Origin: Amaurobius ferox
Taxonomy: Eukaryota; Arthropoda; Arachnida; Araneae; Amaurobiidae
Length of the DNA stretch: 64,000 nt
Assembly: GCA_951213105.1 (NCBI GenBank)
Contig: OX578135.1
Span: 162,183,250 to 162,247,249 of the forward strand
Direction: 5' to 3'
Part shown: one piece after another, positions 1 through 9,935 of the stretch
Position numbering within the stretch: position 1 is the first letter of the stretch
How the letters are laid out: every line of letters starts with the position of its first letter
Made by a program: the position numbers and the translations under genes
The notes under the pieces: model-generated
Told to the model about the DNA's origin: nothing
Databases searched by the model: none
What the model saw: the letters and a program-made list of their open reading frames with translations, nothing else

Positions 1-906
1 TTCAGAGGTGGCAGCGTCATGGTGTAGGCTGGAATTTCAATGATATATCGCACAGAGCTGCACATCTTTAAAGGCGGTTCTGTGACGGCTGCGCAGTATC
101 GGAATGAAGTCCTAGACCCCATTGCCAGACTTTACGCTGCAGCAGTTGGCCATTTGGCAATACATGAAGCACCTAGCGCGAAAAGCGCTTTAATCTTCAG
201 ACTGTTGGATCGTTATGCTGTAGCTTTGGCGTTATCTGTTTGCATCGAAGAGTTGCTTGTAAGGCCGCCCCCAAGTGGGAGGATCAACAGAGCTGGCTCC
301 AATAGAAAATGCAGATGGCGTTTGGCAAGACTGATGGGATAAAGCAATAAATTGCTGGTGATGGTGGAAGTATCAGGAAACTAATCTGTAGCCAGCCAAA
401 ATTAAGAGAAATTGATTTTGGAGGGTTTGGGTTTTTTGTATTTCTGAAATTAATGTGACAATGCAGAAGAGTTTTTGCAAGGGGTCCTCGTCCGATTTAA
501 AGATTTGAGTGAGCTGTTGCAATAGATTTTGGATATTGTTTAGGTCAAACATTTTTTCCATTTCTTGGAAGAATCTGAGGAATTGATAAAATGCATTAGA
601 CGTTTGGGGTGCTGCAGCAGTTGGTCCTGATTTCCTCCTTATGAACGATAATGCCCGTCCCCATCCCCTAACATCGTTGACGAATGCCTGGAAAGTGAGG
701 GCATTTCTCGTATGGAGTGGCCGGCGTATTTCCCCGACCGTAATCCCATTGAAAACCTTTGAGATGCGCTCGGGCGTGCTGTCTCTGCACGTTTACCTCC
801 TCCAACCGGTCTCAGAGAGTGGCAAACTGCCCTATTGGAGCGGGGCCGGCGGGATTAGTTCTGCTCCTTATCGGGCCTATGCCTGCGGCGCTGCTGTAGC
901 TCGTGA
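1..906 (+). pseudogene. Tc1/mariner-family transposase pseudogene, 5' end outside the window
   Basis: The translation shows the DDE-transposase signature of Tc1-like elements in order: GGSVMV (nt 10-24), AQYRNEV (about 94-114), NDNARPH around the second catalytic Asp (about 644-664), and NPIENL near the third acidic residue (742-759). A degraded SMPRRC-like C-terminus lies near 880-905. The family catalyses cut-and-paste transposition at TA sites. This copy is dead: the Trp of the VMVW motif is TAG (25-27), a 461-bp insertion plus its duplicated target interrupts it from about 150 to 624, a one-base frameshift lies near 664-672, the Trp of the NLWD motif is TGA (760-762), and there is a further TAG at 856-858. 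The N-terminal HTH half would lie upstream of base 1. Family assignment is from motifs seen; the exact clade is not resolved. Confidence 0.85.
150..610. mobile_element. 461-bp insertion of unknown family inside the Tc1 pseudogene
   Basis: The 14-bp word gctgcagcagttgg occurs at 136-149 and again at 611-624. Removing this segment plus one copy of the word makes the transposase reading continuous and in frame across ARLYAAAVG into PDFLL. That marks an insertion with a 14-bp target-site duplication. I do not recognise the insert. It has no clear terminal inverted repeat and no long poly(A). A minus-strand reading at 373-561 gives a Leu/Gln-rich 62-residue segment (starts MEKMFDLNN) that could be a fragment of a protein or chance. 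A 14-bp duplication would fit target-primed reverse transcription better than a DNA transposon. Confidence 0.6.
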
Positions 907-1264
907 CGTCATAAAGTACATCCCACTATTTGCAACTTACAGCATGTGTTTGAAAGTATGATCGTGTAAATATTGACAAAGATACAGATGTATCCTAATA
1001 AGATTAGCTATATCGTTAATATTTTTATTATCTAGGTAATAATAATAATGCATGGTGTTGTTAATTTCTAATATTTAAGGGAAAATGTAATCAATTTGTC
1101 CACTTTATTCAAGATACTTAAAGTGATGCACATGCAGTATAGGTCTAACGAACGTATCACCGAAAGGGTTCTTTTAAGTGTATTTTTAAAATCTAGAACA
1201 TGATTAGAAGTGATCTAGAACTAGATTCATGGATGTCAAGATTTTAGGTAGTGTAATTTTTTCA
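907..1264. other. AT-rich intergenic sequence
   Basis: I see no coding signature, RNA gene or repeat here. Short TAAT-rich stretches near 1005-1050 are low complexity. Confidence 0.5.
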
Positions 1265-1339
1265 AATCCAACGTCAAATTCGTCCGTTGAACGAGTATTT
1301 TTGCTACGTAAGAAGCTGATGGAAATCGCTGAACAATGA
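1265..1339 (+). pseudogene. Possible hAT transposase C-terminal (dimerisation domain) remnant
   Basis: In one frame the sequence reads NPTSNSSVERVF followed by a Lys-rich stretch and a stop at 1337-1339. The pattern P-x-S-x(4)-ERVF is the conserved dimerisation motif at the C-terminus of hAT-family transposases. The upstream frame stays open for a short distance but shows no further recognisable motif. It is very short, so this could be a chance match; a profile search with the hAT dimerisation domain would decide. Confidence 0.4.
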
Positions 1340-1815
1340 ATGTAAATTCAGAGAAACAATTTCAGAATACAAAAGCTGTAAATTTGGAAATACAAAATGA
1401 AGTAGAGAATGAAAATTTTATCATTTTTAACTTTTCAAAGGTATAAATAAACATACCTTAATGGAATAAGTAGAATGCAAATACATGTTTTTTTATTTAT
1501 GCATTAGCATAATGAAATTTTTCTTAGTAAGGTTTGTTGTTGTCAATATAAACAATTGTTCGATTTATATATGTAAAGTGTAGAGTTAGACATTTTTGCG
1601 GATTGTTGTTGCACCCCTCTAAAATTTTTGGTAACCCCCCCCCCCCCCAAAAAATTCATGGATTATACACCCTCAAATATTTTGGTGTAAGTAATTAAAA
1701 AAGTAAATGTGCAGAAAATTTCATGTACGTGTTTTGATTTTTTATTAGTGAGTCAAAAAGGAATCATTGACCTGCAATTTGTAAACGGTCTATGGGCAAT
1801 TGTCATATTGTCGTA

Positions 1816-1893
1816 GCATAAAATTAAGTAGATTAAAAGCATAAAATTAAGTAGATTAAAAGCATAATTAGTAGCATAAAATTAAGTAGATTA
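1816..1893 (+). repeat. Short tandem repeat, 23-bp unit, about three copies
   Basis: The word cataaaattaagtagatta recurs three times between 1818 and 1893, the last copy after an interrupted spacer containing cataattagtag. Confidence 0.75.
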
Positions 1894-1975
1894 AAATTAA
1901 GAATGTTATTGCTACAGTACTATCAATTAATGAATAATGTAACTTTATACTTTCAAAAATGTGAAATACACAAAT

Positions 1976-2015
<40 letters not shown>

Positions 2016-2629
2016 ACAAAAAAAAAAAAATCTGAATTTCATAATTTTTTTTTGGAAAAACTGAAATTCGTATTGGCTCCGAAAACTTTTCGTGGATTAT
2101 TTAGCTTATTATTGTTTCATTAAAATGCAGATGACAACACTCAGCAACCTTAAAGTGTTAAAAGTAGAATTTTCAAAACTTCACATCACAGGTAAAAATC
2201 GTCTGTCAATAAGTAACGTCTAAAATTATTTTCGTTGAAAAAAAAAAAAACAGGTAAGATTTAAGCTATTAAAATAAGTTTGGTAAAATAGTTTGTCATT
2301 GTAATACAGTATTATGTTTGATATTTAATCGATTTATTCAAATTTATTAAATTATTTCTGTTGTATAAAAGCGTATAACCCGAAAGCGATTTTTTAGTTT
2401 TTTAAAATTATTACTATTTGAGACTACTGTCTTTTCCTGTCATTCACGCTAATCTCTACATTTCATTAAACCAAAACAGGGATTTCAATTTAATCTGAAA
2501 GTGCACAATAACAAAAAATAAATATTTTTATATCACAACCCTGCTGTCAATTACAAATATAACTTCCGGAATAGTCGTTCATAATAGGCGTGATCACTTA
2601 TTGACGGTTAAAATATAAATCTAATGTCT

Positions 2630-2900
2630 GTATTATTATGTATGTATATTATTATTAAGTATGTATGCATATTATTATTATGTATGCATATATTATTATT
2701 AAGTATATATATATTATTAAGTATGTATGTATATTACTATTAAGTATGTATTATTATTAATTATATATATATATATTATTAAGTATGTATGTATATTACT
2801 ATTAAATAGGTATTAATATTATATTAATTAATAGTATTAAATAATTATTAATAGTATATTAATTATTAAGTATTATTACTATTAAGTATGTATGTATATT
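2630..2900. repeat. Imperfect AT microsatellite (attattaagtatgtatgtat-like units)
   Basis: Permutations of TATTATTAAG, TATGTATG and TATATA recur throughout. Length and phase vary between copies, as expected of slippage-driven repeats. Confidence 0.8.
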
Positions 2901-3455
2901 AGGATATATGTTATGTAAATCTGACAGTTAAAACTTTTGAAAGACCTTATTACAAAAATGTTTTAGGAGAACTATGTAATTAGAAATTTAATTAACTCTG
3001 CCCAAAAGCATTATTATATATATATAAGAGGTCATAATGTGTTTCTGTGCATTAGGTTATTTAAGAACAAAAACCAGATTTCTCAAGTAAATGAATTTTA
3101 TGAAAAAATAAAATTCAAAAGGTTAAAACCTGGCATTGAATCTTTTAGAAGAAAGGAAAAAAAACCTCGTAACTACGGAAATATTCAGTATTTTTTTACT
3201 TTACAATCTTATTTATATTCCTTCTTTATATATATAATTTGTTTTCGTTATATTTATTCAATTAAATCATTTTTACTTAAGAACTGGAGCAAAGTGTAAA
3301 CGCCGTGGATGGGATGTAAGTTGTGACGTCACGAAACCTGCATCTAGGCCCGATAAGAAGAAGAAATCCCGCCGGCCCCGATTGGAGGAATGGCCATTGT
3401 TCGCATCTGCGACATAGGCGCCGACTACGAGGGGCGCAGGGGCACCAGTCTCCGC

Positions 3456-3498
3456 TGAAATTTTCCAGAGGAGGCATTGCCTCCTCTGGGAAATTTCA
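3456..3498. repeat. 43-bp palindrome with a one-base centre
   Basis: The arms 3456-3476 and 3478-3498 are reverse complements with one mismatch; the inner 12 bp (ccagaggaggca / tgcctcctctgg) are perfect. It lies at the 3' end of a GC-rich patch (about 3300-3450) that contains a CRE-like tgacgtcac near 3325. It could extrude a cruciform or form an RNA hairpin. No coding meaning is seen for the open frames crossing it. Confidence 0.8.
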
Positions 3499-3632
3499 AG
3501 ATTTTTTTCAAACTTCATATTTTACTTAAAAGCAGAAAATGCAATTTTCAATTATTAAACCCGAAAAAAAAATTGTAAAAAATCTTCTAAAACATAAATG
3601 TCACATTTCAGTCTATCTTGTTCACATTTTCC

Positions 3633-3673
3633 TTACCACAGGGCCATAAACTATCTCGCACACAAATCAATCT
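3633..3673 (+). repeat. Left copy of the 41-bp direct repeat flanking the LINE
   Basis: The sequence beginning ttaccacagggccataaac is repeated without a mismatch at 5248-5288. The best reading is an unusually long target-site duplication of the LINE insertion between them. Confidence 0.75.
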
Positions 3674-4661
3674 CGGGGTGTTTGCCCTAGCGGGATGTTT
3701 GCCACTGGACTTGAAATTAAAACGAGAAACAATTCTTTACAGAGGAATTCATTGGGAAGAAAATATCTTGATAGGAGATGAAATTATTGAATATAAAGAT
3801 ATGGAACATTTGAGCTATTCGAAGAAACCTCCCTGGAAAGAACAGATTTTGAACTGGAATGATGAGATTCCAAATAATGAAGAAAGGACCATCTATACAG
3901 ATGGATCAAAAATCAATGGAAAAGTGGGTTCTGCATTCGTAGTGTATAAAGAAGGTGGAATTCAATATCAAGAACAATATAGGTTAAATGATACCACAAC
4001 GGTGTACAATGCGGAACTTTACGCCATAAGTAAAGCAACTGAATATATTTTAAAACAGAAATTTGAAAGTACACATATTTGTACAGATTCAAGGTCTGTG
4101 TTACAGGCCTTATGTTCATATGAAAACAATAATGAAGAAGTCTTAAGACTAAAAGAAGAATTGATACAAAATATGGAAAGTATTAAATTACATTGGGTAA
4201 AAGCTCATGTTGGGATAATCGGAAACGAAAAAGCAGACGAACTTGCAAAAGGTGCAACAGGAAAAACAGAAATAAGTTACTCCTTTAAATGGAGTAAATA
4301 GCAAATAAAGAAGTTGTGTTTGGAATCAACCAAGAAATGGCAAGAAAGATGGGATGAGAATCGAGTGGGGAAGAAGTTATATAATGAAATTGGAAAAGTT
4401 TCAACGAAAAGACTATGTGGAGATTTCTATTTGAACCAAGTGCTGACGGGACATGGAGCCTTCAAGGATTACCAAAGTAGATTCTTTGGAAAAGATAAAT
4501 GTTGCCAATGTGGAAAATCTGATGGAACTGTTAAACACACGATTTATGAATGTGAATTTTGGGATTCTATTAGAAAAACTTATTTTCCTGTTAATTTTAT
4601 CAATGTAAATATTTTTAATTTGTGCCTGTTATCTAAATGTAGAAAAGGAGTTAAATCATGA
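3671..4661 (+). pseudogene. Non-LTR retrotransposon ORF2 fragment: RT thumb, RNase H, CCHC tail
   Basis: The fragment opens in the reverse-transcriptase thumb (GVFALAGCLPLDLKL, nt 3674-3718). An RNase H domain follows with all acidic residues in family order: YTDGSK (about 3894-3911), YNAELYA (about 4005-4025), CTDSRS (about 4080-4097), then HWVKAH and GNEKADELA (about 4191-4250). A TAG at 4299-4301 cuts the frame; the same frame continues to TGA at 4659-4661 with GDFYLNQVLTGHG and a C-x2-C-x7-H-x4-C knuckle (CQCGKSDGTVKHTIYEC, about 4504-4554) typical of arthropod R1/Jockey-type elements. The ATG at 3618 lies upstream, partly outside the element, and is fortuitous. RNase H would degrade RNA in the cDNA hybrid. 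It is one nonsense codon from continuous, but lacks the endonuclease and RT core. Confidence 0.85.
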
Positions 4662-5247
4662 GAAATGTTTTAGCACTTGAAATGAATTAGGAGTAAATAA
4701 TATAGATGGATGTATTGGATGCATTGGACTATTATTGTAAATATGCCTATGATATATTAGATAATTTGAAATTGATGTATATATACTTTTGTTATTTGTT
4801 AATTTAACAATGAAGTAGATTGTGTATATTTTAGTAACCAGGAGTTACTTTTTATGTATATAGCTTATATTTATGTTAAGAAAGTATTTCTTGTTTCTCT
4901 TGTATTTGAAATGACTGCATTAAATTGATGGAAGATTATTGTAATATTATAGTTATCCCTAAATGAAGGGAATTGTATTATGTATTATGAATGGAATTTA
5001 ATAAAGTTGAGGGACCCATCAGAGGATGACTCTCTCCAGATGGCAGGACGCGTTTGCCCTGGGCTTTGCTGTCTTCTTGGTTTGGCGCCCGCGTTCCTCT
5101 CGGCCTGTTTTTGTGTGTTGTGTGGCTGGGATGGTTGGTTCGGGCCTCGTGGCCTCTTGACCTCGTTCTCTTGTGCTGGGCGCGCTATCGCAGCGATGGA
5201 GTATCTTTCCCGTATACCTTCGGGTGGGTCGGTGTTCTTTTTTAGAG
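3674..5247 (+). mobile_element. 5'-truncated non-LTR retrotransposon (R1/Jockey-like), 1574 bp
   Basis: The insertion keeps only the RT thumb end, an RNase H domain, a C-terminal CCHC knuckle and a 3' UTR. It sits between two 41-bp direct repeats. Truncation at the 5' end is the usual outcome of incomplete target-primed reverse transcription. The 3' part (4662-5004) is AT-rich with an AATAAA-like signal at about 4999-5004. The last 240 bp (5005-5247) are sharply GC-richer and end in a T6 run and ttagag rather than a poly(A) tail. It cannot move autonomously. Confidence 0.75.
5005..5247 (+). other. GC-rich tail of the LINE insertion
   Basis: Composition changes abruptly at about 5005 from AT-rich to GC-rich and returns to AT-rich after the right 41-bp repeat. 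Open frames exist on both strands but have no recognisable motif. It could be the real 3' UTR end of the element or an unrelated fragment joined during insertion. Confidence 0.5.
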
Positions 5248-5288
5248 TTACCACAGGGCCATAAACTATCTCGCACACAAATCAATCT
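5248..5288 (+). repeat. Right copy of the 41-bp direct repeat flanking the LINE
   Basis: Identical to 3633-3673. The next bases, agatggatgtattg, also occur inside the element near 4704, so the junction may be more complicated than a simple duplication. Confidence 0.75.
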
Positions 5289-6345
5289 AGATGGATGTAT
5301 TGATTACCCCCAGGAAACATGTTTACGCTAATGACCTGCCCGAACTTTTTCGACTGACCTCTTAGTTCAAAGAGGAAAAGAAATATTTACAGCCATGGGA
5401 TTGACATTTTTTTAAAGTAACTGTCTCCAGTTATAACTATAAAGGATAACCACGAAATAGGGGTGACTTATTTGATCTACTATATACCAAAGAGCTCTCA
5501 TCTGTAATTGATTCTAGATTCTATATACCAAACAAGTGCCATCTTTCCAGGTGGTATCGTGTATAATAGTATAACAGTTTGAAGTTGCGATGCGAACCCC
5601 GCGGATAATTTTGCCCAAAGAGCTAGAGCTACATTTGACAGTCATCAGCCACAAATCGTTTGGGACAAGAGAGTTTGAGTATAAATTATGAGAAAATAGG
5701 AAACACCCGATTCGCTAGGAACTTCGTGGGAAAATGGTTGCTTTTTGTAGGAGGATTTGGCATATCTTCAACTGGTGTGATCTCAGATAAGTGATGTTTA
5801 TAGTGTTGAAGGCAGTGTGATGTTTTGGTTCTGATGAAAAAACAAAGCAACATTTTGGTGTTATTCATAAATGTTGTGTTTCGGTTTGTAATTTAAAAAA
5901 CATACTTATTTCTCACGGATAAATTTAAATTAGAGCAGCAAAAGTTTCTTCTTGTATGAGAAATCCTTAAACTGCTAAAAGACCTGCATATTATATTAAA
6001 CATGCGGATTTTGATTTAAGCGCAACACTGGTACATATGTTATAATGGCTCTGTGCATCACATTATGTAAAATTGTACCGATATGTTTGTTATTTTAATT
6101 AAATAATTTAGCTATATTAGATCTTTCATTTAAAGGGCTTGGTAAAACATGGCAATTCTACAATTTAACTAAACATTTTCCATAAATAACTGCATACAGC
6201 TAGGTATCATTGGATGAAAAAATCCCAGTTTGGTAAAAAATGTCGCTAGTCATGTTGTTGCTCCAAGCCGTTTACTACTTCAATGAAACTGGTTTTACAT
6301 ACCTTACATAGCTGATGGCATGGACATCCAGATTTCTATAAATTT
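5289..6345. other. Unassigned intergenic sequence
   Basis: Moderately AT-rich. The word ctatataccaa occurs twice (about 5481 and 5521). The minus-strand open frame at 5686-5868 has no recognisable motif. I see no RNA gene or transposon end. Confidence 0.5.
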
Positions 6346-6379
6346 ATATGTGACGAAATCCTAAGGTTTCGTCACATAT
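6346..6379. repeat. Inverted repeat, 13-bp arms, 8-bp spacer
   Basis: atatgtgacgaaa (6346-6358) is perfectly inverted at 6367-6379 around tcctaagg. It could be a hairpin or two terminal inverted repeats left abutting by loss of a DNA transposon. Confidence 0.75.
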
Positions 6380-6898
6380 CCTAACTCCAACTTCGATTTT
6401 ATTGTTTTGCAACTTTATCATATTTTACCCTCAATAGGTGTCAGTCAGGTTCGGATACTAGCTCCGAGATTGGCCCAGAAGAAACGGGCCATGATCGTCC
6501 TTTTCAACTTCGGCCCATCATACACGTCATTGATAACGAAAAAATTAAATGCAGTGGATCCGGCTCACCCGGAAATCTCCAGAGATCCCACCGACTATAT
6601 CCGTGTCTGGTGTAGGTAATTAGCAATATGCAGGAGAGTATTATGTAATGGGCTCTTATAGTGCCCTGTAGCTCCCCCCCCCCCCCATACACGCACACAT
6701 TCAACCCTAATTGCTCCTCGAAGGGAGAAAATGCATTGCAGAGACGATATTGTATCTGGTCCGTCAACGAGAGAGTGAGTTCAGGAGTCTGGGAGCTCAA
6801 GTTGTGTAACTGGTAAAGAATGGTGCAAGCCTAAAAGGATTCTTTGTATAACTTTATCGTACAGTAAATAAAACTGCTGACTCCTTTCTTTCTACTCA
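6380..6898. other. Unassigned stretch with a GC-richer island and a C13 tract
   Basis: A GC-richer island spans about 6430-6615 and could be a decayed repeat, but I do not recognise it. A C13 run (6674-6686) is followed by a CA-rich stretch. The open frames here have no family motif. Confidence 0.45.
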
Positions 6899-7140
6899 GG
6901 CCGTCCGATCTACCCGAAGGTGTAATGTATCTGTTTAGACCGCCGGGACCCAGTGGGGGCGACATCCACAAGGATCGTACCCTTCTTCCCCTGTCACCAA
7001 CCTCTTAGAAGGACTTTCGAACTCACATATTTAAGATACTCGTACTCCGCGTGAACACGGTGACAGTTTGGACATAGCCTGGAATCGAATTCGGGTCTTC
7101 CGAGTACAATCCCCGTGCCTTAGCCACTGGACTATCCCAC
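6899..7140 (-). mobile_element. Diverged tRNA-derived SINE
   Basis: On the minus strand it follows the same order as the neighbouring SINE: A-box-like tagtccagtgg (7124-7134), B-box-like aattcgattcc (7081-7091), then the gtgttcacgcggagtacga body word and a polypurine tail on the 6870-6898 side. It carries many substitutions and lacks the ctaaattgggtggcac segment. The word aaaactgct occurs just outside both ends (6870-6878 and 7144-7152), a plausible short target duplication. Confidence 0.7.
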
Positions 7141-7156
7141 ACCAAAACTGCTCTTT

Positions 7157-7439
7157 CTTCTTCTTCGACCCAGACCGTCCGACCTACCAGAAAGGTGTAA
7201 GGTATCTGTTTGGACGGCCGGGAAGTGCCACCCAATTTAGACCGGAACCCAGTGGGGGAGGCATCCACAGGGACCGTACCCTCCTTCCCCTACCACAAAC
7301 CTCTCGGAAGGACTTACGGACCCACATGTTTAACGTGATCGTACTCCGCGTGAACACGGCGGCAGTTTGGGCAGCGGCGGGAATCGAACCCGGGCCTACC
7401 GAGTGCAACTTCCGCGCGCTAACCACAGGGCTACCGCGC
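7157..7439 (-). mobile_element. tRNA-derived SINE, near full length
   Basis: On the minus strand the head holds pol III type-2 promoter boxes: A box tagccctgtgg (7423-7433) and a perfect B box ggttcgattcc (7380-7390). A body of about 200 bp and a (GAA)n-like tail (7157-7166) follow. The 15-bp word ccaaaactgctcttt flanks it at 7142-7156 and 7440-7454 as a target-site duplication. SINEs are transcribed by RNA polymerase III and mobilised by a partner LINE; the partner is not identifiable here. The same SINE body makes up the tandem units in Helitron A and part of the 221-bp satellite monomer. Open frames across it are meaningless. Confidence 0.85.
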
Positions 7440-7454
7440 CCAAAACTGCTCTTT

Positions 7455-8332
7455 GTAAGACAATAACTTACAAGACTTCCCTGAAGAAAACAGGCATATC
7501 TCAGTTAAGTGATTACAGTTGCTTCAATGGCATTATAAGCCCTTTTCTTTAGGCCAAGATTGCTGTTCGTTAGGTAGTCCATTCTTAGTGGTGGTTAAGG
7601 GCGCATACTCTTCTTTTGGCCTGAAGTAGAGAGCTTATAACATCCTTGAAACAATTATAATCACCTAATTGACATATGCTTGCTTTCTTCAAGGAAATAT
7701 TGTAAGTTATAAATTTATAGAATTTAACTTTGTGAATATTTTGTAAAACTTTCTTGGATTGTGCCCGCCCTGAAATTTTGAAAACTCGGCGCCTATGATC
7801 TGCGATGGTTGATCACTTCATTGAAAGCATGGGAAGTCGTTGTAAAGTTTGTGTGAAGGTCCGCGGTGGTCACATATCATATTAATGCGAGTTTGGTTGG
7901 TTTGCCTTTAAACATCATTTTGTTAATGACCCAAATGTGATGTCATCATATAACTTTAACTTACGAAAAGTAAATATGTTTTTCATCTTTGTACATAATT
8001 CTTGTTTTCTTTAATGCATAAACACATTTGCTACCTTCATGTACAATTTTGAGTTAATCAAAGCTTCACTTTTCCAGTTTTGTTGATTTTACCGTCCTTG
8101 CTTAACTTTTGGAAGCCAGTGTATATACAAGCATGAAAATAATTTGCAGCAAAACATAACCTGCATTCAGGAGTTTTTATAAGAAACATTTTGTACTACA
8201 CAAGCGGGCACAATTAACAACATATAAATTGCTAGAAGGGGATTCTCAGCAGGAAAGTTTTGGAAATTTTTCAAAGTGCAAAATATGGCTATTTTAGTAA
8301 TTCCTATAAAATATCTTAAATTTTGCATCTTT

Positions 8333-8363
<31 letters not shown>

Positions 8364-8785
8364 CATATTTTCAATAATTTTCTAGATAACTTGGCCATAA
8401 AATCTAAGCTCTAATACAGAATAATCCAACGGGCTACTGTTGAACAAGTATAATGCTTGGATAACATATTTTAAATGAACTGATTTACTAAAATTTATCT
8501 TAAAAATGAATAAATATTGATACTTCATTATGTAACTGTAATAAAATGCGAACCATAAATATTACTGATATAATTTTCAACGGCGGCGAAAATATTTGGA
8601 TCGAAAATTTTACTCTGCATTTTATGGATGTTGAATAGCTTTGTATAAAGCGTAAAAAGTTTAGGATTTTTATTTTTCTTTCCTTTTTTAGGAGACTGGG
8701 GATCTGTCTCCTGTTACGCTTCACCAACCCCTGTAACTCGCTTCGCGAGCTATTTCAAGCCAAACTAAAGTTTAAATCAGTAAAC
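7455..8785. other. AT-rich intergenic sequence
   Basis: No gene is supported. A (GT)n tract runs into a G15 run at about 8334-8363. The minus-strand frame at 8500-8727 is Lys/Ile/Phe-rich low complexity. Confidence 0.55.
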
Positions 8786-8823
8786 AGTTTATTTCATGTA
8801 CCAAACAGTTTATTTCATGTACC
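8783..8823 (+). repeat. Two tandem copies of a ~20-bp word
   Basis: aacagtttatttcatgtacc occurs twice in direct succession. A related aacggtttatttcagcgtg lies near 9130. Confidence 0.75.
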
Positions 8824-9353
8824 TATAAATGTACCAAATTTCATATTTTTGTATGCTATATATTTTGCGTTATGAAACAGAAAAAATTGATGGACTCGCC
8901 GATACAAAAGAACATTTTTCAGTTGAAAAGTGCATCAAAAGTAAAATATCTCGTAAACTACACAGAAATTAAAAGAAAAAGGGCTCCGTCCTGCAAAAAT
9001 TCAACTATGTAAGCCTACAAAATTCGTGGTCTTGCTGTTGTTAGAATGTATATATCCAGGACTCGAGCTCGCAGCTCAAATATTTAGTCTTTAACTTTGA
9101 CATTAAATATTTCTTAAACTGTATCGAAAAACGGTTTATTTCAGCGTGTTCTCCAAATCTTTCTTTACAGGCGTACCACATTTTATATTTTTGTATGCTA
9201 TAGTTTTTACGGTACGAAGAAGAGCAACTCGAAGAACTAGAAATTCGTCAAACAGCGGCTGCATCAAGCTACTTTCTTTTTAATATAAAGAAATGAATCA
9301 TTAATCCATATACATCCATATACTTTATCCATATACTTTTTACTTTTTTATAG
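8824..9353. repeat. Decayed direct duplication, offset about 342 bp
   Basis: The module tatttttgtatgctata with similar flanks (taccaaatttcat and taccacatttta upstream) occurs at about 8845 and again at about 9187. A short ccatatac-type repeat lies at 9306-9340. Otherwise nothing is recognised. Confidence 0.5.
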
Positions 9354-9935
9354 AGGAAATAAATTTAATATTTTAATGGATTTTTTTTAAAGCAATATGA
9401 ATTAGAATTTTGACATATTTTAAAAGGATTTTTACTTAATGGGATAAAAAATAGTTTGGGAATAATTTTTGTTATAATTTTAGAGCTTTCTTTCGTCGTA
9501 TTTGCTTTGCCCAAACTTCTTATTGTGATACACTGGTTTACAAACGAGACTAGAATGTTTTATTTTTCAGATTTGCATCAGCTTACACTTTTATAGGGGA
9601 ATTTATATTTTAGTGGATTTTTTTTAAAAATAATATGAATGCGTTTAGAATTTTGACATATTTTAAAATGATTGTTGCAATGGGATAAAAAAAAATAGTT
9701 CGGGAATAATATTTGTTATCATTTTAGAGCTTTCTTTCGTCGTATTTGCTTCGTCCAAACTTCATATTTTTGTACATGGTTTACAAACAGGGCTAGAATA
9801 TTTTATTTTTCAAATTTGCAACCGCTAATACTTTTATTTTTTATAAGAGAATTAAAATTAATATTTTAATGGATTATTTCAAGGCAATATGAATGCGTTT
9901 AGAATTTTGACATATTCTAAAAGGATTGTTGCAAC
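9354..9935 (+). repeat. Tandem repeat of about 243-254 bp, 2.4 copies
   Basis: The word tttgacatatt recurs at about 9410, 9653 and 9907, and gagctttctttcgtcgtatt at about 9483 and 9727. Full units include a region reading ttttaatgga and one reading tggtttacaaac. The copies have diverged by substitutions and small indels, so the duplication is old. No homology with the 221-bp satellite is seen. Confidence 0.75.

Larger units (their letters stand above)
1340..3455. other. AT-rich stretch with homopolymers and simple repeats
   Basis: No gene is supported. It holds a C14 run (1635-1648) followed by A-rich sequence, a T34 run (1978-2011), A-runs near 2019-2030 and 2239-2250, and the repeats listed separately. 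The open frame at 3039-3299 has low-complexity Lys/Ile/Phe composition with no family motif. Confidence 0.6.

Noticed and set aside
3273..3529. Three overlapping small open frames around the palindrome
   Set aside because: Frames on both strands through a GC-rich patch, with low complexity and no recognised domain.
3618..3673. The ATG at 3618 as the true start of the RNase H protein
   Set aside because: It lies outside the LINE, in the flank just before the 41-bp direct repeat. The element is 5'-truncated and never had a start here.
4985..5285. Coding frames in the GC-rich LINE tail
   Set aside because: Frames are open on both strands because of composition, have no motif, and run into the 41-bp repeat.
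3633..5288. LTR retrotransposon with short LTRs
   Set aside because: The 41-bp repeats are too short and lack TG...CA ends; the protein content is non-LTR RNase H with a CCHC tail.
7023..7552. Open reading frames on both strands across the SINEs
   Set aside because: They come from the GC-rich SINE body; the same frames recur in every SINE copy and contain the promoter boxes and target duplications. No protein family is recognised.
8334..8363. G-quadruplex or regulatory meaning of the G15 and C13-C14 tracts
   Set aside because: They are single homopolymers beside GT or CA microsatellites, common slippage products.
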